From NCBI RefSeq assembly GCF_905147365.1, contig NC_056420.1, positions 10,116,001 through 10,180,000 of the forward strand: a stretch of 64,000 nucleotides of DNA, written 5' to 3'. This document shows positions 14,901 to 29,900 of the stretch, in pieces. The notes beneath the pieces are model-generated. The model had not been told where the DNA came from. It searched no databases and saw only the letters and a program-made list of their open reading frames with translations. Within the stretch, counting starts at the first letter, position 1; each line of letters starts with the position of its first letter. The DNA is from Aricia agestis (taxonomy: Eukaryota; Arthropoda; Insecta; Lepidoptera; Lycaenidae). The position numbers were made by a program, and so were the translations under genes.

Positions 14901-17900
14901 TGACGGAAGTTGCTTTCAATCAGGTGACCCGTTTGCTCGTTTGCCCCTTATTTCATAAAAAAAACTGAAAAATTATTAATCTCACGAACTATGTAAATTG
15001 GCACAGATATAAAGTAGACCACGGGGAAAGACTACTTTTTTGTGGTAGATGTACGGTTCCGGCATTTATTTTCGCGGGCGGAGCCACGTGAGACGTCTAG
15101 TAGAGTTATATTAGGTTTTCCCTACAGTGTAAACAATTTTCGTTTAAATTAAGTTTTACTATTTTGGTTAAATACCATAGAAAGCTTTCTATACTTTCTT
15201 ATACTTATAACGAGGAAGCCTTGTAAGATCGAGGCTACGAAACTCTAGTGCACTGCGGTACACATTGTCGTAACACCGTCATTTTATAACACATTATAAT
15301 GCAAGTCAACACAATACAAGAACGTGAAAGCGCAATGTCTCATACACCCTCCCTTTTAATTTGTCAATTGTTCCATTAACTCGATTTCCAACAACGCAAC
15401 GCTCTAATGGGGCATGTCATAAATAATAATAATAACTCCCACACCGGGTTTCAGTGACGGTGGCCAGTTTCATTGGAACCAGGCCAATGAAACTGGCCAC
15501 CGTCACTGTAGTAGTTAGAGTAATATAGTGCCCAAGTGTGTGCGCAGTACACAAGAGCACTCTTAATTCCTTTACTCCCATAGCCCAGTGGGACGGACGA
15601 CCGACACGACTGGCGAGAGATCAGGATTCAGGTGCCTTACTTCCGAAGCTGATATCGATTTCGATTTCAACGGTTTTTTGACATTTTTTAGACATTTTTT
15701 AGATGTCTAAAGTGTCAAAAAACCGTTTCGAGAGTAAGGCACCTGGCGCAGGACCGACTTTTTACATGCCTATCCGACGCATGGATCATCTTACTTGTCA
15801 GACAATCAGGTGATCAGCCTGCATTGTCCTAACCAAACTTGGAAATAACAAATTTCCAACCCGGGAATCAAACCCACGACCTCCGAGTCAAGAGCCGCGC
15901 TCTAAACCTAGACTATTATAGATTCTGTGATAAAAATAATGGTCCTACGTCCTTTCCTGAGACCTAAACTATCGCCAAATCCATCTAAACCGGTTCAGCG
16001 ACTAAATCATGAAAATATAACAATAACAGTAATAAACACTTAGCATTTGTAATATTAGGATGTCGGAGCGGTGTCCCAACGGAACTGTTGCGGCGACGCA
16101 TCGCAACGCAAGGAATGTGGCTTCGCTCTAAGTTGCAACTCTAATATCGTTTTAAATTTACATTACCAGTGAGGCCGCGATCGATTGAAGCGGTTTCTTC
16201 TAGAAATAATTCCGAGCCGCGTTAGAGAAAAGTTTCAAAGTTTTTAGTCTTTCAGTAAACTATTTCAAATCTAACAGAAGCAGGCTAAGAGCTCAATTTT
16301 AAAGTGTGTGTGAATAAAACTTATAAGTATGAAAAGAAACATTTTTGCGACTTCGTCCCGTTTACATTCGAATAATAATTTATAAACAAAAACTTTGTTG
16401 TTATATTCGGGTCAAACTTTTAAAACTTTGCCAACTTTACATTAAAGTATGAACCAATTGTTTAGGTCAAAGAATTATTGAAAGGCCAAATTGTAAACAA
16501 ATTTTTTACTTACTTTCCATACTAATTTTGTAAAGAGAAAATATTTGTTTATTTGCTTTAGGCTCCAAAACGTCTGACAAGCGACTTTTCTAACGTAATA
16601 TAGGACAAAATATTGTTCTCATACGTAATTCAACCAATGAGTAACTGAGGAAAAAGCCTCAGTTACTCTTTGGTTGAATTTGTAAAAAGACAAACATTTG
16701 TCGATAAGTGCCGTTTGTCTGTAAGAATACTTAGTCGAAAATTATTTAATACGTCATAATCAATACGAAACGTCATCAAAATGCACACCGTGTACAAATT
16801 ATACAATTTGTTGCGTATTTTGTACGAAATCGTATTTATTCATGACAGTAACTGAATAATTGATCATGATAATTGTATGAGGACCCTCATACAACAGTGA
16901 ATAGGATATAATAATATATTATTGCAATGGTTTTCGCGCTAGACGGCAGCACATAAGTTTTGTTTGACAATATTTCTGTCAATATTCTGATATGAAGTGT
17001 GCAACATGTGTATTGGTCGGATTATTTACTGTATGTGATAGTAGCGCTCTCTGCTTCGATCTTCGTCGTCGTCGCCGATCCGAGTCCAATCTAACCCTAT
17101 TGCCGCACTTATTCTATACAGTATTCTATTTCGATGGTATCCACAGAATTCTTTATTAGTAAGGAAATGTAACTTTTAATGTTTGTTTACAGTGAGATTA
17201 ACGACATCAACCTCGGCCTGCTGGTGGAGGTGTGGAACAAGGGTGTGATCTGGGACCGCGCACTCGGCTACCACTACTTGCCGCTCACTTCTGTCGCATA
17301 TGACACGGTAAATATTTTATCTGTTAACGATAAAAGAGACTTTCCGGCACTTTATGACATAGGCTATAGGTATCATTTTCTACTGACATGTGTGTGGCGT
17401 GACGACTGGCGACCCATGATGTCGCCGCTCTAATACAAATGGAGGGCCGTAGGGAGTCGGCCGACCAGTCGCAACAGCTGGCTACAGTGGAAGTTGAATC
17501 GAAGAACTAGATTCATAGGCAGTTGACGGACCTATGTGATGTGGACGGATTATGTGAATTTAATGAAGTCGTGATCTGTCGGATGGGTTTAATTTAACAT
17601 GACCAATCTACGTAGGTCCGCCGTTTGTCTAGGAATCAAATTCTCTGATAGAACATGGACTGTGTTCTGCTGCAGTGAACGTCACGGATGAAAAATATAT
17701 TATTTTTCATCCGTGACGTCGTCGTCTACCGGTGTCTACCGGTCACCGGTGTCCTTATGGGGCTTGACGGGTTAATTTACTAGTAATTCCAATTTCCATT
17801 ACGTTATTTTAGTAACTTATTTTAAACGCTGATAAAATCGAAAGTTTATAAAAAAGTTTTAAGTATAAAATATTTTTAACACAAAATCGCTTGATTATGA

Positions 17901-20900
17901 CGAATTTTGGCACAAACAAAGCTACATTTCGACATGTAAATATTTAAAGCCGTGTGGAATGTATTTTCTTTGAAATCACAAGTCGACGTCTTAACTTTAT
18001 TTGAGTGACTCTACTAACTGTCAGAAACACCCAGTAATAAGAAACAAGAAGATTGTCAATAGGCAGTGGGCATTAATAACAGCCTAAAGGCCATTTTGTG
18101 TCCTGTGAATGTTCAATAGACAATTAGAATCCGACAGCAGCCTCCACAGACGGTCAGTAATTTGATCAATTGGCTGCTTCTAAATGGTTCTTGATGTGGA
18201 AATTGGGCAGAATTGTACGATGTGGAATGGTTCGTAAGTTAGCAAGAAACAATAGGTACACAAATTTCTTTATATTTTTCATTGCTTAACCATTAGTATC
18301 TCATTTAAGTCGGGAATCTGAACAAACTAGGGAGAGAGCATAGGATCGTCTTTTTAGAGTTCCGTACCCGGAGGGTAAAAACAGGACCCTATTACTAAGG
18401 CTTCGTTGTCTGTCCGTCTGTCTGTCTCCGCGCTGTAAATCGAGAACGGTAATAGCTAGAGAGTTGAAATTGTCACAGATTATGTATATCTGTAATACTA
18501 AAAACAAAATTAAAGAAATATCTATGGGGGGCAACAAACGTGATTTTTTATGTCTTAATTTGCTCTAAGTATATCAATAATGGCAACAGGTAGGTACTTG
18601 AATTTCTCACAAACTCCTCTGTTATATGTGTACTTTAATATTAAATAATAATAAAATAAAATAAAAAATTCAGGGGGGCTCCCATACAAAAACATATATT
18701 TTTGGCCTATTTTTCCTCTATAATGGTACGGAACCCTACGTGCGCGAGTCCGACTCGCACTTGGACGATTTTTTACATGTCCATCCAACGTACGGATTAT
18801 TTTCCTTGTGATTCAGGTGACCAGCCTGCGTTGTCCTAACAAAAACATTTTTCCAACACGTGATGTACCCAAGACATAATAAAAGGTCGTGGGTTTACAT
18901 CACGCGTTTGAAAACTTCTCTACTCCACAGATGGTCTAATTACACGGGGGCGTTTTAAAATAGTTAATTTGATTAGAATACAATCGTGCTATTGTTGCAA
19001 TCCATTAAAAATAGTTCACAATCTATTCGGTTTTTATAACATACGTGTACGAGTACACTGTACACTGTAAAGCAAAGATTAATCATTTTTTCAGTTATAA
19101 TTTGAACAAAACTTACCTTCTTCATCATCTAGCTAATACAACATGACTGGTGAGACATTTTCAATACTCGACGACGTGATATTTGGCTATTATATTAGAT
19201 GAAAAAAATATATAAAAAATATAATATCAATTGATTACTGAGTAAATGTAGCTTAAAGTTAAGTCATTATTTACCCAACGCATGGACACCGCGCGCGGGA
19301 AGGGTAGCGGCGCGGTGTTTCATACATACTATGAATGAAACACCGCGCCGGCCTATTTGCCTAGCCGCGTAATTCACTCAGGATCCATGATTCATTTATT
19401 TAAAGGGAAATTTGGTAAAAAATTAAGTATCTAATTTTATTGCATAATTATAATGAGAATCGAGTACCGAGTACACTCCTTAAGTATTGCAAATGTCTCA
19501 CCAGTGATGCAGTGTATCTAGCTAAACAAAGTATCCAAATTTTTAATCATTTTTCCGGTCCTAAAGCCTTTATTTATGCAGAAAATGTCAGTTTTCAAAT
19601 TGATAGTTACCCACTTCATCCAATCATGTCCTCATATGTATTCAGTTACATCCCGCAGTCCTGGGCTGTGGTGAATTATTAAGCGGGAACCTATTTTTAG
19701 ACGCGGGAATCACAAAGTATGTAGAAAATTGGTTCGATTTATTGCGGCAAAATTACGGCCGCTGCTGCCAACGACCACGCAAAGCGATACCGCTTTTTTA
19801 CAAAATGTTCGCTTATAAATCAACTTGTTAGAGCAAGGGTGGCCAACCTTTTCGACACTTGGGCCAAAATTCGGAAGTAGAATTTTACCCCGGACCGCAC
19901 TACCAAATTTCATGTATACTCGTAGTATGCGCCAGATAAGTCTGCGCACAGTCAAAATCGGATACTAATTTTTCCTGTTGCTTTTAAAAGTAAAAGAAAA
20001 GAATTGTTTAGTTTGCTTTTTATATGATAAGGTAATTTTAGTATTAACTTTTTTACTTTAAAAAAATGTGCTCGGCTCTGCGGGCCACAAGGTAACAGAC
20101 GGCCAGTAGGCCGCGTGTTGGCCACCCTTGTGTTATAGTAATAGGAACCAGAAAAAAAAGGTCGTAGTTTTAGGCAAAGTAAGACATTGATTAATACATT
20201 TCAAGATACATTTTATAAACATTGTGTTAGTGGTGGAGGGGTAGTTTTAGACAGTAACGGATTTTGTGGCGGTATATTCTATTCTATTATTGATCTATTA
20301 TATAACATCCCATACATTTTTGATTTCTTCCTTACCGAATGCAAATTACTTATGAACTTAAGATTTGTTCTGAAAAGCATTATCCTGTAGTATCTTCGCC
20401 CAAGACCCAGTCTGAATACTAGACTGTGTCTAGTCCTTTAAGCCGGTATGTGTGATATATCGTTGCTTCGGGATCAATAGCGAATGTTATTAATGCCTGA
20501 GGTTTACTAATTAATTATACTACGAAATAAATTATAGCGTAATGTGGGCAACTTTGTTACGGATTTCCAGCTGTGATTTTTATATCAAGCTATCCATAAT
20601 CTATGTGATAGATTGTATTATATTATTATACAAATATTATTAATGGTTTAGGTTTAGGTTTTAAGATAGATAAGATAAGAATATGTTTATTTTGAGAATC
20701 ACACAACACAATATTAAAAGACAATTTAAAATACATGAAGATAATAATAAAAACAATATATTGTGTGATGCCAAAACTGGACCCAGCTCAGCATTAGCAG
20801 GAATTACGAGTTTTGAGACATTTATTCTCATTAGAATTTACATAAATTCACTTACCTAATATGAGAAAGACAATAAAGTAAAGAGATACAAACAATGTAG

Positions 20901-23900
20901 TAAACATTACAAATTACATCGAGTGAGCTTAGAAGATATACTTTTTAAATTATTTTAGAGAGAGAAAGATAGATGTAATGACGGTGCAGTACAGTAGTAA
21001 ATTGGTAATGTAATAATTAAAGAAAATACTATGTTATTCTCCGCAGCCGTAATGCGATCTAGATTAATAAAGGTTGTTATTACTGAAAATGAATGAACAC
21101 ACTAAAATGCTTTTGCACATCTTCAGATTGATGATATCGGCCGGGGGGTGTTTGGGACTATCCCATAGGATCTTTCCATGAAAACCCCATGTTACTGTAC
21201 TCCCTGCTAAATGCAAATGCTTGACCCGCTTAATCGAGGTCGATTTAAAACAGCGTTTTTTTATCCAAGTGTCTAAACACACCATGCCGAAGATACGCGA
21301 CCGAAGTTCGGCATGATTAAGTCTGCATTGTACGAAATTACGTCACGTAATATTGTAAGCGTAGCGCATTGCAAGCGTAATCATGCCGAACTTCGGCCAC
21401 GTATTTTCGGCCTAGCGTGTTTAAACACTAAGGGTGAATGATGCTTATGATAACAAAACTAAAGATATTGTACCCCCGCAGCAGGAGTGCGGCGGGCGGT
21501 GGGTGGAGTTGGAGGCGCAGTTGATGATGCGCGGCGGCGCCGTGGTCGGAACCACCGGCCCCACCGGGCATGCTCTACTGCTTGACTGCCGATTTGAGCC
21601 GCCGTTTGGTGAGTTATCTATACATATAATAAATAGAAAAATGGAATAATAGGCGGCAAGTCTTTCAATTCAATATTATCTTCTTGTTCTGCATTGTTAA
21701 AAAAAATATTGCAACTTTTGCCTAAACGAGAATATTTTTGAGCACACGATCAACTACTTATGTATTGTAAATATACAATAATTAATACCGAAGTAGTCGA
21801 TCATGTGCTCAAAAAATATTAACATGATTACTAGCTGTCCCGGCAAACGTTTTTTTGCCATATAATACTCCCCACACCGGTTTCGGTGACGGTGGCCGGT
21901 TTCATTGAAACCAGGCCAGCTACGCAGGAGTAATTTTATAGTGCCCAAGTGTGTGCGCAGTACACAAGAGCACTCTCTATTCCTTTACTCTCATAACCCA
22001 GTGGGACGGAAGACCGACACGACTGGCGAGTGATCAGGCGCAGGACCGACTTTTTACATGCCCATCCGACGCATGGATCATCTTACTTGTCAGACAATCA
22101 GGTGATCAGCCTGCATTGTCCTAACCAAACTTGGAAATAACATGTTTCCAACGCGGGATTCGAACCCACGACCTCCGGAGTCGAGAGCGACGCTCTAACC
22201 ACTAGACCACGGAAACGTTTTTTTGCCATATAAAGTGTTTCGCCCATATTATTTTATTGAAGTGACCAAATAAGTCACCATGGCAACGTCCATCGCTATC
22301 CCGTCGCACAAACAATGGTCGCCGTCAGTCTCGAATTGTAAAAATTTACTATTATTTATGCAACAAATGCACTTATCAATATAAAAAGTACCCAGTAGCC
22401 GATTCTCAGACCCACTGAATATGCATATAAAATTTGGTTAAAATCAGTAAAGCCGTTTCGGAGGAGTACGCGGCCTAACATTGTGACACGAGAATTTTAT
22501 ATATAAAGATTTATACCACCATATTTAACTACTTAAACATTTTAAACCTTAAAAACCTATTTTAATTTTTCGCACATGCAGCTTGCATTAATATAATTAA
22601 GAAGTTGCATATTAATAACGCTAACGGGCACTTGACACGGTTCTGCAAGTTGTATCTTTTCGTCCCCACTTGACCCACCTTTGAGATGCGCTACGTACAG
22701 TTTTAACTTATTCATGTGCACTCTAAAATATTACGTGTCTCATTTTAATTTTATCTCTTTTATAAGTAAACGGTTCCTTGTATTTATTGTCTTTATGTTC
22801 GTAGGTTTCGGAATGTTGTTTCAATAGGGTAGAGTAATTTGATTTAAACGAAATCAAATTGGAAACATTATGGCGTGTTATTCTTTTGTCAATAGCGGGT
22901 TTACATCATTCAGAGACAGAAAATATATAGAGATTATGCCAAGATACTTTATCAGTTTAATAAAAGTACTAGATGACGCCCGCAACTCCATTGCAACAAA
23001 ACTCGTTTATCGCGTGGGAACCGTACATTTTCTCGGGACAAGAAGACAGACAGACAGAGAAACAGACAGACACACTTTCTCATTTATAATATTGGTTTGG
23101 AAGTATGGATGTTAGAAGGTTAGAAAGGTTCCTAGGCAACACAGATAGTTTCTTTAGACGTAAAGACGAATATTGTACGGCTTCGAAGCCAAAGGGCAAA
23201 GACTTCTGTTATTCCTTGCATCTAATTGTTAACGGCTGGTCTAGGTTATATCTTATACTTTGATAATTTAATAAGGCTTATGTTTAAACGATGCCCAAAA
23301 ATGTACCTATTTACTACCAATAAAATTCGAAACGATCACCAAAATGGATATTTTGATCACCAAATTACGTTTCCTAAAATATTATAAAATGAATGCTATT
23401 TTTCTTATTATTTACTGCCATAAAAATATATGGACGCCTTTAAAAATTAAATTTCGACTAAATATTATATATTGTCACTAAATACGTGTTACCAATATTT
23501 TAGTTCACGAGTTTTAATTTGGTAGTTTTTGGTAGGCTAAAAAAAGCTAACGATCGCTGGATTTTTTTTTTTAAATTCCAAATAATATATTGGGGTTCCC
23601 AAACATAGGTCACTTATTTATAACTTGTGTTTAAGCGCCTGCCAGAAATGCACCTATTTTTAACCGACTTCAAAAAAGGAGGTTGTCAATAATTTCGACG
23701 CGTATATATGTTATATTTCTAGAACTGTCCAGTTTTCTTATAATTATTATGTTCAATATTTATTTTGGATGACGTCAAACAAGTTTACAGTAAGGTTTTT
23801 GGTAGTAATATTAATTTTTGTGTAAGATATTATTTGTTTATCTATAATTTATCCATTTTGGGAATCAAAAATAATTTTTGGTGATCAATTTATCCATTTT

Positions 23901-26900
23901 GGGAATCAAAAAGAATATTGGTACATTTGTTTATTTATTTTGGATCATTTTACTTTAGGACTCTTTTTATAAAGTGAATTTAATTTTTTTGGTGTTATTT
24001 ATTTTATTTGGTGCTTAGGCTTAGGGTCTTAAAAATATTTTTGGTGATCGTTTAAATTATACCCATTTAATAATATCTGAGCACAACAATTACAACTTTA
24101 ATACGTACATTAATATGCTACGACGTAGACGTTGCTACGACGTAGATGATGCTACGTCGTAGACGTTGCTGTGACGTAGACGTTGCTACGACGTAGATGA
24201 TGCTACGTCGTAGACGTTGCTGTGACGTAGACGTTGCTACGACGTAGATGATGCTACGTCGTAGACGTTGCTGTGACGTAGACGTTGCTACGACGTAGAT
24301 GATGATACGTCGTAGACGTTGCTGTGACGTAGACGTTGCTACGACGTAGATGTTGCTACGACGTAGACGTTGCTACGACGCAGATGTTGCTACGACGTAG
24401 ATGTTGCTACAACGTAGACGTCACTACGACGTAGACTTCGCTACGATGTAGACTTCGCTACGACGTAGACATTGCTACGACGTAGACGTTGCTACGTCGT
24501 AGATGTTGCTACGACGTAGACGTTGCTACGAAGTAGACGTTGCTACGACGTAGACGTTGCTGCGACATAGATGATGCTACGACGTAGACGTTGCTACGAC
24601 ATAGACGCTGCGACGTAAATGATGCTACGACGTAGACGTTGCTTTTATAAAGTTTTCACTAAGCAATATATCTTCTCTTAAGATTCTTACATATTTTTTT
24701 TTAATGATATAAGGGGGCAAACGAGGAAACGGGTCACATGATGGAAAGTAACATCCGTCGAACATGGACACTCGCAGCATCAGAAGAGCTGCAGGTGCGT
24801 TGCCGGCCTTTTAATAGGGTAATAGGGAAGGGAAGGGAATAGGGGAGGGTATGGAAGGGAATAGGGTAGGGGAGTGGGCCTCCGTAAACTCACTCACTCG
24901 GCGAAACACAGCGCAAGCGCTGTTCCACGCCGGTTTTCTGTGAGAACGTGGTATTTATCCGGTCGAGCCGGCCCATTCGTGCCGAAGCATGGCTCTCCCA
25001 CGTATGATAAATACATTAATTTAACTGAGATCCAGTGACCAGTGTCGGTGATTCATTATACATCCTGGCCGCACTCCCGCACTTGTTTTGGTCATCCATC
25101 AACTTATTTTATTTTGTCTGTAATTGAAAATGCTTTTAAGTTGTGCACATTTGATGGAAAAAAAAAATAAAATAGCAACGAAATACAATACTGTATAGAA
25201 TGACAACTATCATACATTGGACCGCTTAAATATTATGACTCCAGTTACAAACAAGAAGCAGAAAAATTGTACTCGTATGGCATACCAAAGAGTGACAATC
25301 AACTAAAAGCCTCGGTGTGCATTTCGAGTAACCACTTTTTTGACTTATTGACTCAGTTACTTTCAAAGCGTAGTATTTTGTTGAAAAATAGTGCCTTATA
25401 CCTTTCGCCTACCAAATTACTGATAACTTTCTAGAAATCTCGAAAATAAACCATTTCGTACAATTTTATTTCATTCTATATTTAAAATGGAATAAAGAGA
25501 AAAGAAATTTCTTAAAGAACAAGCGGAACACGTCTCCAGAGAGCTCATCTACGATCAAATGTTACGACAAAAGTAAGGTGAAATTGTTTCGATAATATTA
25601 TGGGTGTATTTCAAAATACATTATTATTGGTATAAGAGGAGTTTACCCCGTGTAAATATTTTTTGGACTAATGTACTGTTTACATAATGTTTGTTGTGTT
25701 GAAATTATTTACCGGAAATTATAAATGTGAGTGTGACGGTCGGTCTCTTTACGCTTTAACAATAATTCGCTGAACCAATTTAGATGAAATGTAGCATGAA
25801 GTTTCTTAAGTCTTAGCAAAGTACATAATTATTGCAGTTTTCAACTTGGTAAAATGTTCGGTTGCCGATAAATAATCAAGTTTCAGTGCATGACAGGTAC
25901 AGGCAACATCTACACAACAAAAAAGCATTTTATTAGCAATAATAATTTTATCTTACTTTTACAAAGCCTGTACTTAACGTAACATTATGAATATTATAAA
26001 TGCCAAAGGCTAGGTGAATATTACTGTGCTGCTGTTTTTATTATTTGATAATATTATTTCCTCTATTTAGACTATAGCAGAACAAACACAGGTTCGTATC
26101 GCTAAGCACAGTAAAAGCATTTTAATTTTGCCTCAGAAACACTCTTAATAGCACCTAAGTGCCAGCAAATGCAATATGTGCATACCCTTGTTTACTGTTT
26201 GAGATGTTCGCATAATATTATGAAGCTAGTGCTTCTGACAACTCAATAATAACATAGTTATATGACCTAGAAGGTATTACTTAAGTACTAATGGAAATTC
26301 GATAATTTCCTTTAGTACTTACCTTAAGGTACGATTACCTTCATATAAATTTTAAGCTGTATAGTATGTAACGATTTATTTAAATAGCGGCGCGGTTACA
26401 TTGTCATTATATATTTGCTTGTGATCTCGTGGTTTAGCGGCCATTGCACCGCGACCGCGCATTCGCACCGCCTCATATCGGCCTAAGTAGATGGCGGGTC
26501 TATGCTGTTTGCTCTAACGCTGTAAGTCAATACTATTTGTTGGCTTGACATAATTCTGAGAAATTACGATATCGCCATCCAACTATGAATATAATCTTAT
26601 ATATAAAATTTTTGTCATCTTCTTCTTATATAAAAAATTCTCGTGTCACAATGTTAGTTACCGTACTCCTCCGAAACGGCTTTACTGATTTTTACCAAAT
26701 TTTATATGCATATTCAGTAGGTCTGAGAATCGGCTACTGGGTACTTTTTATATTGATAAGTGCATTTGTTGATATAAATTAAAGTAAATTATTACATTTC
26801 GAGACTGACGGTGACCATTGCTTGTGCGACGGGATAGCGATGGACGTTGCCATGGTGCCATATTTATTCAGCCACTTCAATAAAATAATAATATAAGCGA

Positions 26901-29900
26901 TACTTTACATGGCAAAACAAAGTTTACCGGGACAGCTAGTATAACATAAAATGTTATTAATATCATTAACTTCGATTTCGAATATCAATTTGAATGATTG
27001 CTTTAATCATTTTAAAGTTAGTGAAACGTGCTTATTACTTTTATTTTTTAACAGTACCTTTTACGTAATAATTTCTTAGGTTTACGCGAGTATCACTCAT
27101 TATGTTACGATTATGTTACGTTTCGGCTACTTATAAAGTAGCCGAAACGTCTGGATTAATCAAAGTGCTCCGCGACAAAGTCCGTAAGAGTTTGAACCTT
27201 GTAATATAAAGTACCTTTTACGATTCATATTCAAATACCAAGGTTTGCTAAACTCGTGATTCTTTAAGCTACTTACTAAAAATCTTATTGAAAAATGATT
27301 AGTAATACTTAGTACGGGACGTTTTTCTATTTTGTTCGAAAGTAACAAGCGAGAGTCGTTACGGAGCCAATAACTGGAGTCGTGCCAGTGATAGTGTTTC
27401 AGCATCGAGAAATTAGTTTCAACCGGCTTGTCGGGCGATAATGAAAAATGTTTTTAGTAAAATACTCATAAAATACTAGAAGGCTAAGGGTTGATTGAGA
27501 CCGCAACGCGACGTATAGATGCATTTCTGAATTAGTATGGATTTGACAGATTTGCAAGACGTCTGACGCAATTGAATACTATCAAATCCATACAAATTTT
27601 AGAATTAATGCACCTACGCGTCGCGTTGCGGTCTGAATTAACCCTAAGTGGCATGTACCTTCGCTTGCGTGAAAATAGCATCTAGAGGTAATTGTACATT
27701 TTCCCGTATGAAGTCTTTCTCTGTGGTCTGCTTCATGACTATACCCAATTTCATAAAAATTAGCCCAGTAGTTTTATAAATTATTGATAAAATTCTAATT
27801 AAAATCAATAATAATAATAATCGGACCTACACCTCTACACCTGCTGGCTTAGCATGGTCACCATAGAAACGGTTTCTTTGTACAGAAGAATAGACACAGT
27901 GACAGATGGACAAAGGAAATCCGCCATTTTGTCACAAACATTTTTGTCTGTCAGTATGTCCATGCCTACAGATATTTAGACATTAGACTTTTCCATTATA
28001 AAGTCCTATTTAAAGACTAAAATCTCGAATTTAACTGCTAAGAAACTCGTTCCAAATGTTTCTGACGCAATCCTCTCTAGGTCGACCTCGAGAAATAATT
28101 GTATGAGACAAATCCCTTGTCAAGACTTATTCGTTTAGAATAAAGCTTATTCAGTTACACCGATAGAAAGGGTTTTCTTGTAAAAGCCGTGACAGCCTCC
28201 CGACTTTTTATGTCTGATTCGGCGGGCCAATAAAAAATATAACAGTGATTTTACGTAACCAAAAGCATAAACCTCTGGAAAATTTCGAATACAAACAATG
28301 AACGAGTAATTTTGGTTGATATTGTTTATGCTACTAATACTAGCATTGTTTGAGCTAATTTATTGTGGGTTTTATATGTGTAATGGCATAGCAAAAAGGT
28401 AGGTAGCCTTATACTATTATAAAATAGTCTCCTAAGATACATGCGACACAGATTGTCAGAATCTAATGATTATGGTACTATTCTTGGTGACTTTATATAA
28501 GTAGTTGGAGAGGGAAAGAGGGGATTTCGGGAGTAGCTCCAGCGTGTCAGATTAAGCTTGTATAGTACCTACTTTGTAGTGCCACCAACCAAAATTGTAT
28601 ACTTTTAAGTAACAATATCCCACAAATAGATGTGGTTGATATTAATAATATTTTTAATTTTAGGTTTAATAATCTAACATATGATAAGTTTTACTTATCA
28701 CATTCTTATACCAGACATATAGCCAGATGGCTATTTCATTTTTTTTGTTCTAAGACAAGCCAACAAATTGGCTAAACCATCCAATGCTTTTATTGAGCAT
28801 TCAACTTTTTTACACGCGTTGACACTTCACTAATTTTTAATGTGAAGCGACAACAATATAATTACGACGAGGTAAATAGTGCTCTCTCAAAAATAGTACA
28901 ATAAATAAATAAATAAATAAAAAATGTTTTATTTCTGAGTAAATTTGAATCAAATTTTTTCAGAATGCCTACCACCGGTTCGGGAACTACCCCGGCGAGA
29001 AGAACCGGCGTAAGAAACTCGCACGGGTTCCACTTTTTACCAAAAAAGTGAGAGAAAAATTATTCTTTTAAAATAAAGTTTACAATTTTGTAACTTAATA
29101 TTATATACAATGTCAACATACATAATTGTAAGTCATAATATAATAATGTAGAAGTAGCCTTGCAAGAAGCCATCCTACTCCCAAGATGTGCCATCTTCTA
29201 TGAAATCATTGACCTTATAATAAGCTTTGGCACACAAACGCTCTTTGACTACTTTTATAAATTTATTAATAGAAAGATTTTGAACGTTTTCTGGGATTTT
29301 CTTGTAAAGGCGTATACATTGACCTTTAAAAGATTTACTGACTTTACTAAGTCTGATCACTGACATGTCCAGCTTGTGCTTATTTCTAGTATTTCTACAG
29401 TGAATGTCACTTTTAACTTTAAATTTATTTATATTTTTTCTAACATATATTACATTATCCAAAATGTATTGAGAAGCAACAGTTAGAATACCAATTTCTT
29501 TAAATTTATCTCTCAGAGATTCTAAAGCAGACATTTTATAAATAGAACGTATGGCTCGCTTCTGCAGCACAAATATTGTATTAATGTCGGCAGCGTTTCC
29601 CCATAAAAGGATTCCATAATTATTATGACATCCTACTATGAAAATAACTAAAATATACTAATCGTGCCGTGTCTTCGTCAGAAATTTCTCTATTTTTTTT
29701 GACTCCATATGCTGCAGAACTGAGCCTACCTGCTAGATTAGCAATGTGAGGACCCCACTGTAATTTACTATCAAGTGTAATACCTAGGAATACAGTGTTA
29801 TCTACCAAATTCATCTTCTCATCATTTAATAGCACATTGGTTTGGACTTGCCAAACATTGGGCAAAGTAAACTTTATACATTTAGTTTTACTAGAATTTA

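Larger units (their letters stand above)
15421..15908 (-). mobile_element. tRNA-headed SINE (family E), interrupted by a MITE
   Basis: The minus strand begins with a tRNA-like head (B-box-like ggtttgattcc), passes tgatcacctgattgtctgac and ends in an ATT repeat tail (plus-strand aataataataat at 15422-15433). Compared with the copy at 21865-22212 it carries an extra 120-bp inverted-repeat insert (15625-15746) and a 25-bp perfect hairpin (15452-15508). Confidence 0.82.

Noticed and set aside
22150..22213. tRNA gene on the minus strand
   Set aside because: A and B boxes are present, but it is the head of a SINE with target duplications, and the anticodon arm does not pair well.
24117..24643. CRISPR-like array
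   Set aside because: Contiguous 17-bp units without spacers, in an animal intron; it is a minisatellite.
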